A stretch of DNA of 64,000 nucleotides, taken from Rhodothermales bacterium. GTDB taxonomy: Bacteria > Bacteroidota > Rhodothermia > Rhodothermales > UBA10348. How positions within the stretch are numbered: position 1 is the first letter of the stretch; every line of letters starts with the position of its first letter. Position numbers and translations under genes: made by a program. The notes under the pieces were generated by a model. The model did no database searches. It saw only the letters and a list, made by a program, of their open reading frames with translations, and was not told the DNA's origin. The stretch covers positions 239,001 to 303,000 of the forward strand of contig JAVJVN010000014.1 of assembly GCA_040221055.1 (NCBI GenBank), given 5' to 3'. This document shows, piece by piece, positions 35,371 through 42,207 of this stretch.

Positions 35371-35778
35371 ATGGCCGACATGCATTCACGGCGAACCTTC
35401 CTGGGCCTCTTCCTGGGCGCATCGGCGGTTTCTGCCGTCAAGAAGGGGGCATTCGCCCGATCCATCCACCCCGAACCCCGGGAAGGCATCACCGCCGAGC
35501 TCGTCCGGCCCGACGAGGAAATCGCCCACATGGGTGAGAAGGTCGTGGAGGTCTTCCGGATGGTACGCGAAATCCCGCACGTCGTGGACGGCATAGGATG
35601 CCATTGCGGATGCTCGACGCGGGAGGGGTACTACTCCCTGCTGACGTGCTTCCACGAAGACGGCCGCGCGTGGGGCTGTCCCATCTGTCAGGGCGAGGCC
35701 AGGCTCGCCTATCGCCGCCACAACGAGGGGCAGACCCTCGATCAGATCCGGCGGGCCATCGATGCCCGTTTCGGATGA
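35371..35778 (+). CDS. PCYCGC-motif exported protein
   Basis: This 135-residue protein starts with a Tat-like signal (SRRTFLGLFLGASAVSAV) and carries a Cys-rich core: DGIGCHCGCSTREGYYSLLT, then TCFHEDGRAWGCPICQGEA. This fits the PCYCGC family, small exported Cys-rich proteins thought to bind a metal. The C-terminal helix (EGQTLDQIRRAIDARFG) is also conserved in the family. It ends as ATGA, overlapping the start of the DUF2911 gene, so the two are translationally coupled. Confidence 0.83.
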   Translation: MADMHSRRTFLGLFLGASAVSAVKKGAFARSIHPEPREGITAELVRPDEEIAHMGEKVVEVFRMVREIPHVVDGIGCHCGCSTREGYYSLLTCFHEDGRAWGCPICQGEARLAYRRHNEGQTLDQIRRAIDARFG

Positions 35779-36719
35779 TGCGCGCTGCGGCCTTCCGTCA
35801 CCGGACCGATAGCTCTGGGTCGTGGTGGGGTGTACTTGGGGTTTTTCTGCTTCTCGGCTCTGCGCCCACCGATGCGAGCGCGCAGGTCCTCATGAGTCCC
35901 AGGGGAAGTGTCTCGCAGACCATTGACGGTACGACCATTGACCTTGCGTACGGCCGTCCAGCCTTGCGTGGACGGGAAGGCCTGTTCGGCGGACAGGTTT
36001 TCTGGGGTCACATCTGGACGCCGGGCGCGGACGAAGCCACGACGTTGACCATCAACAAGGATATTGTTGTGGACAGCGTGGCCGTTCCGGCTGGTAAATA
36101 CTCGGTATGGTTCGTGGTGGCGCCCGGAGACTGGGAGCTCGTCCTGAACCCGGAATGGGACCTGTATCATGTTCCGGAGCCGGAGCGTGCCGACGATTGG
36201 ATATCCATCCACGTGACGCCGGACACTACCGCACCGAAGACGGAAGTCCTGACGTTCGACTTCCCGGAGAATGAGGCGTTTTCCACAGTGCTCCGATTCC
36301 GATGGGACACGCGGGAGGTGCGATTGCCCATCGCCGTGGAGCCGAGCCTGGACCTGGAGGTGAGCGCCGAGGAGGTGGCCCCTTACGCAGGGGTATATGA
36401 GACCGAGATGATGGAAGGGGAATGGAACGCCGAGGCATTCACGTACCGCCTCCGGTTCCACTACACGGACGGCGGGTTCTTCGCGAACATGCACTGGCAG
36501 AAGCCCGCCGATCCCGAAAATCCCGACGGAGGCCAGGATTGGCAATTGTTGCCCCGTGTGCCTCAGATCTTCCACCCGGTGTTCTTCGAGAACGGACGCC
36601 TGTTGGCGTCGGCTCCCATTTTCTTCGAGTTCCTGATGGGCGACGACGGTCGCGCCGCATCCTTCGAGTTCCGGGACCAGACGGACGAACTCATCATGCG
36701 CGGGGAGCGGGTGGAGTAG
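35775..36719 (+). CDS. DUF2911 exported protein
   Basis: This 314-residue protein has a signal peptide and a DUF2911 domain (residues about 40-180): LMSPRGSVSQTIDGTTIDLA, GRPALRGREGLFGGQVFWGH and TLTINKDIVVDSVAVPAGKY, with YSVWFVVAPGDWELVLNPEW. A second mixed domain fills the rest. DUF2911 is common in Bacteroidota secretomes and has no known role. The start is ATG at 35775, or the next codon at 35778; both overlap the PCYCGC stop. Confidence 0.85.
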   Translation: MMRAAAFRHRTDSSGSWWGVLGVFLLLGSAPTDASAQVLMSPRGSVSQTIDGTTIDLAYGRPALRGREGLFGGQVFWGHIWTPGADEATTLTINKDIVVDSVAVPAGKYSVWFVVAPGDWELVLNPEWDLYHVPEPERADDWISIHVTPDTTAPKTEVLTFDFPENEAFSTVLRFRWDTREVRLPIAVEPSLDLEVSAEEVAPYAGVYETEMMEGEWNAEAFTYRLRFHYTDGGFFANMHWQKPADPENPDGGQDWQLLPRVPQIFHPVFFENGRLLASAPIFFEFLMGDDGRAASFEFRDQTDELIMRGERVE

Positions 36720-36796
36720 GAGATCAGGCGACTCGCCGCCGACCTGCTCAAGCGAACGTTTCACACAGGCTTTGGTTGACGCCCGTTTGGTTCTTG

Positions 36797-36829
36797 TTTG
36801 GACCAGGTCTAAATTAGACTGAGTCTAAA
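36797..36829. promoter_or_regulatory. Tandem palindromic operator
   Basis: Two 17-nt palindromes sit 16 bp apart, centre to centre: TTTGGACCAGGTCTAAA (36797-36813) and ATTAGACTGAGTCTAAA (36813-36829), sharing one base. They precede the exported CbiX-like gene by about 54 bp. The first differs from the complement of a third copy at 50426-50442, upstream of the FTR1 permease, only at the centre base. A common repressor, probably metal-sensing (DtxR- or Fur-type), is inferred. Confidence 0.8.
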
Positions 36830-36883
36830 CAAGCCTGTCCGACCGGTCCCATGTCGCTATGTTGCCGCCGGCCTGTCCACCCG

Positions 36884-37828
36884 ATGACCTCCATTCAGCC
36901 TCTGCTTATGTGGCTGTTGTTGCGGCTTGTGGTGGTGCTGATTCTTGTATTTGCTGCATCCCGGCCGTCCCATGCACAAGCCGTTCCTGAAGGGCTGACC
37001 CGGGACGAAATCGGCGTGGTGTTCATGCCGCACGGCGCTGATTCCAGCTGGAACGCGGCCATGCAAAGCGCGCTGGCGCCGCTCTCCGAGCACTACACAA
37101 CGGCCGATGCCTACAGCATGGCGGACACCGACAAGGTGGAGGCCGCCCTCCGCGAGCTTGAGGCCAAGGGGATGCGTGCCGCTGTGATCGTGCGGATTTT
37201 CTCGCTGGAAAGCAGTTTTCGGGCCGCAACGGAGTATATGATCGGGTTGGGGCCGGACCGGGACCACGCCAACCACACCACTCACACGCGGTCAGGCGGT
37301 CGCGGCGGGCATCATATGTCCCCGCATCGACGCATCGACACGCCGCTTGCGGTCGTCACGACGGGGGGAATGGAGGCGCATCCATTGCTTGGACAGGCCA
37401 TGGCGGATCGCGTCCGGGCGCTCAGCACGCATCCGGAGCAGGAAACCGTCATCCTGACGGGTCACGGGGCGGCGACGGATGCTGACGACGCGCATTGGAT
37501 GGACAATCTGGCGACCCTGGCGCGCATCATCCGGGAAGACACCGGTTTGCCCTTCCGTGACATCCGGATGGGCACATGGCGTGAGGACTGGCCAGAGAAG
37601 CGGGACTCCAGTGTGGTGCGCATCCGGCGTCTGGTCGAGGACGCCACACAGGATGGCGGAACGGCCCTGGTCATTCCGGTCCGGACCATCGGGCAGGGTC
37701 CGGAGGACCGCTGGCTGGAGGGCCTGGACTACCGGCTCGGCGAAGGCTTCGCCCCACACCCGGCATTCGTCAAATGGGTGGCCTCTGAAATCGAGGAAGG
37801 CGTCGCGGAATTGCTCTTCGATCAGTAG
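36884..37828 (+). CDS. Exported CbiX-like protein with histidine-rich insert
   Basis: This 314-residue protein matches the two-half CbiX/SirB chelatase fold: first half VVFMPHGADSSWNAAMQSAL (His50 of the mature fold core), second half VILTGHGAATDADDAHWMDN (His194). Cytoplasmic CbiX inserts Co2+ or Fe2+ into sirohydrochlorin. Unusually, this one begins with a signal peptide (LLRLVVVLILVFAASRPSHA) and carries a His-rich stretch at about 128-148 (HANHTTHTRSGGRGGHHMSP). An extracytoplasmic metal carrier or sensor role is more plausible than tetrapyrrole synthesis. It lies behind the tandem operator shared with the FTR1 gene. The start at 36884 gives the signal; 36851 is in frame but adds a Cys/Arg-rich stretch. 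Confidence 0.78.
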   Translation: MTSIQPLLMWLLLRLVVVLILVFAASRPSHAQAVPEGLTRDEIGVVFMPHGADSSWNAAMQSALAPLSEHYTTADAYSMADTDKVEAALRELEAKGMRAAVIVRIFSLESSFRAATEYMIGLGPDRDHANHTTHTRSGGRGGHHMSPHRRIDTPLAVVTTGGMEAHPLLGQAMADRVRALSTHPEQETVILTGHGAATDADDAHWMDNLATLARIIREDTGLPFRDIRMGTWREDWPEKRDSSVVRIRRLVEDATQDGGTALVIPVRTIGQGPEDRWLEGLDYRLGEGFAPHPAFVKWVASEIEEGVAELLFDQ

Positions 37829-38670
37829 GTCCCGTTGTACGCAGCGGCACGTTGTTCGGGGGAGAGTCCCGGAACGGCGTTCAGGAACGCCACAGACCGG
37901 GCGCTCAATGCGTCATCTCCGGTTCGCCGGGCCATGGACGTGGCCTGACGGAACAGCGCCATGGCCGAAGAACGGCCCATGAAAACCGGGTGGCGTTCCG
38001 GGTTGAATTGGTTCATGGCGTTGTACGCCCGGTCGGCCGATGCGAGTTCAGTGTAAAGCAGCTCGACGTTGGCGTGATAATGTCCGGCGTCAGCCAGTTC
38101 TTCCAGTGTTTCCAGCGCAGCGGCTTCGTTCACCTCAAGTCCGCTTTCCTCGGTCCAAATGGATTGGGTGCGCTCGGCGACGGCCCGCAGGTACCGTGCA
38201 TCTGCGTCCGTCGCGGCTGAGATGGCCGACCAGTCAAGTCCGCCGTCAGCGTCCCGGTATGCCGTAAATGATGGTCTCATGAGCACGTCCGTCAGCCATG
38301 CCGTGTAGATTCCGGCCTCACAGCCTCCGTTCCGGATGGAGCGCTCCATGAAGCGCCGCGCGACTTCGTGGTCGGGTGTTATTCCGGTATACCAGGATCC
38401 CGGACGCCCGCGGCCATATCGGCTGAGGGCCTCCGTCCGAGCGTAGCGGGTGTGCAGGTATGCGGCCGTTTCCTGCGCGCAGGCATCGCCCTGTGCTGCC
38501 CGGCGCATGATCCACACGGTTTCTGCGCGCTTGACGACCCAGTGGCCGTACTCCAATACGTGAGAGGGCGCTTCGAGCGCCACTTCCGTCGCGCGGTCCG
38601 GGGACGACGCCCCGTACCCGAGGACGACCAGGAGCGTGGACAGCAGGGCAAGCATCTTGAATTGGGTCAT
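37822..38670 (-). CDS. Unknown exported helical protein
   Basis: I do not recognise this 282-residue protein. It has a short N-terminal hydrophobic stretch (MTQFKMLALLSTLLVVLGYG), then a mostly helical domain with several Ala-rich segments that recall Sel1/TPR-like repeats (ARRFMERSIRNGGCEAGIYT, ETLEELADAGHYHANVELLY). Two cysteines (GDACAQE, NGGCEAG) could pair in the periplasm. It is convergent with the CbiX-like gene, overlapping by 7 nt, and the 178 bp upstream holds nothing I can name apart from the palindrome at 38821. Confidence 0.65.
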   Translation of the reverse strand: MTQFKMLALLSTLLVVLGYGASSPDRATEVALEAPSHVLEYGHWVVKRAETVWIMRRAAQGDACAQETAAYLHTRYARTEALSRYGRGRPGSWYTGITPDHEVARRFMERSIRNGGCEAGIYTAWLTDVLMRPSFTAYRDADGGLDWSAISAATDADARYLRAVAERTQSIWTEESGLEVNEAAALETLEELADAGHYHANVELLYTELASADRAYNAMNQFNPERHPVFMGRSSAMALFRQATSMARRTGDDALSARSVAFLNAVPGLSPEQRAAAYNGTY

Positions 38671-38820
38671 GTCAGCCGGTCTTCAGGTGATTCCATGGAA
38701 TCGGTATCGGCGGGTTTCGGCGGATTTTCAAGGATGCGTGAAGGTGCCTGCGTATTTGCGTGTTGAGGCGAATGACTTCATAGGGCTTACGCATAGTGGC
38801 GCAGGTGCGCGCCGACGTGT

Positions 38821-38836
38821 ATGATGAGGGCATCAT
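38821..38836. promoter_or_regulatory. Short inverted repeat, possible Crp/Fnr-type site
   Basis: ATGATGAGGGCATCAT is a perfect inverted repeat of six bases with a 4-nt spacer, ending 12 nt before the start of the first small membrane protein gene. The spacing and the TGAT/ATCA cores resemble Crp/Fnr family boxes. One short site is weak evidence. Confidence 0.35.
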
Positions 38837-38848
38837 TCCACGCACGCC

Positions 38849-39217
38849 ATGCCGCTGCTCAGCCGCCTCCTCATAAAGACCGCCTTCGTTAATCTGTTTG
38901 CCGGACTGCTGTTGGGCGTGGTTTGGTCACATCCTTCCGTATTCCACCTGCTCACGGTGGGATGGCTCACACAGCTCATTTTTGGCGTGGCCTACTGGCT
39001 GTTTCCCCGGCACTCCAAGGAGGCGCCATTCGGCCGGTTCCGCCTGGTGGGAGCGGCCTGGGGACTGCTGAATGTCGGCCTCCTCCTGAGAGTCACCGCC
39101 GAGCCCCGCGCCAATGAAGCATACTGGGGCGGTGTTCTGGTTGCGTCAGCGGCGCTTCAGGCCGCTGCGTCCTTGCTGTTTGTGGTCTACTTCTGGAGCC
39201 GTGTGAGGACCAAATAA
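38849..39217 (+). CDS. Small four-helix membrane protein, oxidase/NnrS-like
   Basis: This 122-residue protein is almost all membrane (about four helices). Its motif HPSVFHLLTVGWLTQLIFGV with AYWLFPRH matches the pattern in NnrS-like and haem-copper oxidase-like subunits, where the histidines may bind haem or copper. The gene 2 bp downstream encodes a second protein of the same design, so the pair looks like two half modules. The role is unknown; nitric-oxide or respiratory functions are guesses from resemblance. Confidence 0.7.
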   Translation: MPLLSRLLIKTAFVNLFAGLLLGVVWSHPSVFHLLTVGWLTQLIFGVAYWLFPRHSKEAPFGRFRLVGAAWGLLNVGLLLRVTAEPRANEAYWGGVLVASAALQAAASLLFVVYFWSRVRTK

Positions 39218-39219
39218 CC

Positions 39220-39633
39220 ATGCCGAAGCACAGCGTTCTTCTCGTGCGATGCGCGCTCCTCTGGTTCCTGGTGGGGGTTGGCCTGGGCGTGGCCATGCTC
39301 TTGTCCCGGGCGGACTTGGGCTGGTCCGGCGTGTGGCTCCTGCGCCCTGACCACGGCTGGATCATGCTCGCCGGGTTCATGGTGCAGCTGGCGCTCGGCG
39401 TCGCCCACTGGATTCTGCCTCGGACCCGCCACGTATCGCCCCCCGGCGCAGCTCGGTTGTGGACGGCCCTCGTGCTGTTGAATGCAGGGGTGCTGGTGTT
39501 GGTGGCTGGCCCGCTCATGCCCATCGGGCCGACACCCGGGCTCCTTTTGCACGCCGCCGGCATAGCCCTCATGGTCCACAGCCTCTGGCCGCGGATTCAG
39601 TCCATCGAGGTGCTGCGAGGGGAGGGTTCCTGA
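39220..39633 (+). CDS. Second small four-helix membrane protein of the pair
   Basis: This 137-residue protein has about four helices and the motif RPDHGWIMLAGFMVQLALGV with AHWILPRT, clearly parallel to the preceding protein (TVGWLTQLIFGV, AYWLFPR). It starts 2 bp after its partner stops, so they are co-translated. The Smr gene begins 4 bp after its end. Function is unknown. Confidence 0.7.
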   Translation: MPKHSVLLVRCALLWFLVGVGLGVAMLLSRADLGWSGVWLLRPDHGWIMLAGFMVQLALGVAHWILPRTRHVSPPGAARLWTALVLLNAGVLVLVAGPLMPIGPTPGLLLHAAGIALMVHSLWPRIQSIEVLRGEGS

Positions 39634-39636
39634 TTC

Positions 39637-40104
39637 ATGCCCCAATCTCCATCATCCCGAAACGACGACATCTGCACGGATTGTGGCAATCCGGTGCCGG
39701 TGTCCGCGGCCCTGTGCCCATACTGTGGAGCCGTGGGCCGCGCTGAATTGGCGCGGGTCGACTTCGTGGAGTTGGATATCGGGCATGCCAATATGACGTG
39801 GAAAGAGGCATCCGAGACGTTGCACGTTTTATTGGTTGATGCGCGCTCGGCGGCGATCCCGATTCTGCTCGTTATACACGGATATGGATCCAGTGGCCAA
39901 GGGGGAAGCATCCGGCAACACGTTCGGAAGTTGTGCCGCACACTGCAGAGCGATGGATCTATCGCCGGATGGATGCGCGGAGAAGACTTCGGTGCATCGT
40001 CAAGCTGGGCCACGGAATTGATCAAACGCTACCCCGGGCTCCGCCAGACACCGCATTGGAATGCCGCCAATCCAGGTATCACCCTGATCTCGCTTCCCGG
40101 ATAG
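39637..40104 (+). CDS. Zinc-ribbon and Smr domain protein
   Basis: This 155-residue protein begins with a zinc ribbon (Cys13, Cys16, Cys27, Cys30 in ICTDCGN and LCPYCGA) joined to a Smr domain (VELDIGHANMTWKEASETLH, then ILLVIHGYGSSGQGGSIRQH with the HGxG loop). Smr domains act on nucleic acids, as in MutS2 and SmrA endonucleases. The usual LDLHG box is changed to LDIGH, which shifts the first histidine and may alter catalysis. The zinc ribbon suggests RNA or ribosome binding. It follows two membrane proteins in a tight run; the link is not obvious. Confidence 0.8.
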   Translation: MPQSPSSRNDDICTDCGNPVPVSAALCPYCGAVGRAELARVDFVELDIGHANMTWKEASETLHVLLVDARSAAIPILLVIHGYGSSGQGGSIRQHVRKLCRTLQSDGSIAGWMRGEDFGASSSWATELIKRYPGLRQTPHWNAANPGITLISLPG

Positions 40105-40144
40105 GGCGCTGACTTCACGGACGTGACAAATCCCTGACGACACC

Positions 40145-40176
40145 TGCCAATGCGCGCACTGGGGCTGCAAATGCGC
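40145..40176. promoter_or_regulatory. 21-bp-phased direct repeat, candidate AraC-type binding site
   Basis: TGCCAATGCGC (40145-40155) and TGCAAATGCGC (40166-40176) are direct repeats with one mismatch, starting exactly 21 bp apart. They precede the TSP3/T9SS protein start by 82 bp. Two-turn phasing is typical of AraC-family sites, and an AraC-type hybrid regulator is encoded just downstream at 42208. A matching arrangement, with different sequence, occurs at 56885-56915. Confidence 0.6.
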
Positions 40177-40257
40177 ATTTTATCGGGGTATCTAGTGCTC
40201 GTCCCGCCGGAATGGTGGGCCACTGAACTCTCCCCTCATTCAGCAGCAAGCACTACA

Positions 40258-42159
40258 ATGCGTTTCTTCCCCTCCATCATGGTCGCCGTATTCCTGGTAG
40301 CGGTCGGCGTGGCCCCAGCGACTGTTCATGCTCAATCGACTACCGGTGTCTATTGGCTGGATTCCGGGCCAGAGCGTGGTCCCTACAATGACCAGACGCT
40401 GCGCCACGGTCATTATTCGGCCAGTGACGTCTTCTCGAATTCGGTTTTCTTGAGCCTTCCGAACTACAACGTTCCGATGGGGCTCGCTGTTGATGCTGGC
40501 GAAGGCAAGGTCTATACCAATCACCGCAGCCTCTTTACCGGAATTATCACCATCCGGAAAATGAACCTCGACGGCTCTGGCCTGGAGACGCTTCACACCT
40601 TCCCGGGTGGGGCATACGGCCAAATGGAGTTCAATCCGGCTGACGGCAAGTTGTACATTTTCAACGGTGCCAGCTTCGCGAGGATGAATGCCACTTCTGC
40701 CGCCATTGCGGCTGGCGGAGGCGTGAACGTCGAGCAAATCCCTTTTCCAGCTGGTTATTCAGTCACGCGAGGAGATATTGACCTTGTCAACGGTACGCTG
40801 GTCGTGATGAATACGGCTGCCCCCGGGAACTGGCCGTTCGTAGCCATCGATTTTGACGGATCCAACCCGACCCCGCTGGGAGCTGTTTGCCCTCCACATA
40901 CCTGCTATCAGGGTTTTACGGTCGATGCCCGTTCCGAGAAGATCTATTACTCCCGCCGCGGACAAGGTGCTGACCCACTGGGCTACGTCTACGTCCAGAA
41001 TTATGACGGCACGGATAACGTCCAACTCTTCGGTCCTTCGGGAAGCAATCAGTACCTGAATGCGGTGAGTTTGGCCATCGATTTCGAGGACGACAGGCTG
41101 TACATGGGAGTCGGTCGTGAAGGATTTGGCGCATACATGAGTCGGGGCAAGCTGGACGGCAGCCAGTTCGAGCTCCAGTACAATACAGGAGGGCTTGACG
41201 CGGCACCTGTGTTCGTTGCCCTTGGCTCAGTCCCGAGCGGCGGCGGCGGTGGTGGCCCGGTCGATACCGACGGTGACGGCGTTCCGGACGACGAAGACGC
41301 TTTCCCGAACGATCCGACGGAATCGGCGGACACGGATGGTGACGGCGTTGGCGACAACGGTGACGCATTCCCGAACGACCCGACGGAATCGGTTGACACA
41401 GACGGCGACGGCGTTGGCGACAACGGTGACGCATTCCCGAACGATCCGACGGAATCGGCGGACACGGATGGTGACGGCGTTGGCGACAACGGTGACGCTT
41501 TCCCGAACGATCCGACGGAATCGGCGGACACGGATGGCGACTCGGTCGGTGACAATGGAGACCTTTGTGCGGTCACCGTATACGACACGATGGAGCTCAA
41601 CCCCAACCAGTGGGCGCTTCGAGAAGGGTCGACCAACTTCATTCAGGGAGTGAACCGGAAGGGCAAGTCGTCGGGTGGCTCCTACTCCATTACTGAGACA
41701 GGAGGCTGTTCCTGCTCGGACATCGTGGAGGCTGCTGGTCTTGGCCAGGGACACCTCAAGAAGGGTTGCTCGAACAGTGTCATGGCGGACTGGGCCGCGC
41801 ACGTGGCCAGCACCTTGGGCAAAGGCGGTACGCCGTCCGCACCGCTGAGCCAGCGTCTGGATGCGAACCAGGAGCCTGCCAACGGTGCGCTTCCGACGGA
41901 ATTCGTGCTGACCGGCAACTACCCGAACCCGTTCAATCCGCAGACCAGCATCCAATTCGGTCTGCCGGAAGCGGCCCACGTCACGCTCGCGGTCTATGAC
42001 CTCATGGGTCGTCGGGTGCGGGTCTTGATTGACGGCACGATGTCGGCCGGTATGCACCAGGCGAGCTTCGATGCCGGGTCTCTGCCGAGCGGGGCGTATC
42101 TGTATCAGCTCACGACGCCTGCCGGAAGCATCACCAAAACCATGATGCTGCTGAAATAA
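40258..42159 (+). CDS. T9SS cargo with YWTD-like propeller and TSP3 calcium repeats
   Basis: This 633-residue secreted protein has a signal peptide (MRFFPSIMVAVFLVAVGVAP), a propeller region to about residue 325 (VDAGEGKVYTNHRS, FNPADGKLYIFNG, IDFEDDRLYMGVG), four and a half 22-residue TSP3-like repeats at 336-435 (DTDGDGVGDNGDAFPNDPTE), a Cys-rich ~70-residue domain (TGGCSCSDIVEAAGLGQGHL, KKGCSNSVMADW) and a full T9SS type A tail (NYPNPFNPQTSIQFGLPEAA). The Asp-rich repeats should bind Ca2+ once outside the cell. The start at 40258 gives the signal peptide. Hybrid regulator 1 lies 48 bp downstream on the same strand. Confidence 0.9.
   Translation: MRFFPSIMVAVFLVAVGVAPATVHAQSTTGVYWLDSGPERGPYNDQTLRHGHYSASDVFSNSVFLSLPNYNVPMGLAVDAGEGKVYTNHRSLFTGIITIRKMNLDGSGLETLHTFPGGAYGQMEFNPADGKLYIFNGASFARMNATSAAIAAGGGVNVEQIPFPAGYSVTRGDIDLVNGTLVVMNTAAPGNWPFVAIDFDGSNPTPLGAVCPPHTCYQGFTVDARSEKIYYSRRGQGADPLGYVYVQNYDGTDNVQLFGPSGSNQYLNAVSLAIDFEDDRLYMGVGREGFGAYMSRGKLDGSQFELQYNTGGLDAAPVFVALGSVPSGGGGGGPVDTDGDGVPDDEDAFPNDPTESADTDGDGVGDNGDAFPNDPTESVDTDGDGVGDNGDAFPNDPTESADTDGDGVGDNGDAFPNDPTESADTDGDSVGDNGDLCAVTVYDTMELNPNQWALREGSTNFIQGVNRKGKSSGGSYSITETGGCSCSDIVEAAGLGQGHLKKGCSNSVMADWAAHVASTLGKGGTPSAPLSQRLDANQEPANGALPTEFVLTGNYPNPFNPQTSIQFGLPEAAHVTLAVYDLMGRRVRVLIDGTMSAGMHQASFDAGSLPSGAYLYQLTTPAGSITKTMMLLK
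41263..41562 (+). repeat. 66-bp tandem repeats (TSP3 coding)
   Basis: Copies begin at 41263, 41329, 41395 and 41461, each 66 bp, with a partial fifth from 41527. Copies 2-4 differ at only a handful of positions, so copy number could change by slippage or recombination in frame. Confidence 0.93.
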
Positions 42160-42207
42160 TCGAGGCCCTGAGGGGCACCGGTTCGCGGGCACACGCTACA
42201 TTCCACC

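Noticed and set aside
41263-41562. CRISPR-like array
   Set aside because: The 66-bp periodic repeats have no spacers, keep one reading frame and encode TSP3 calcium repeats.
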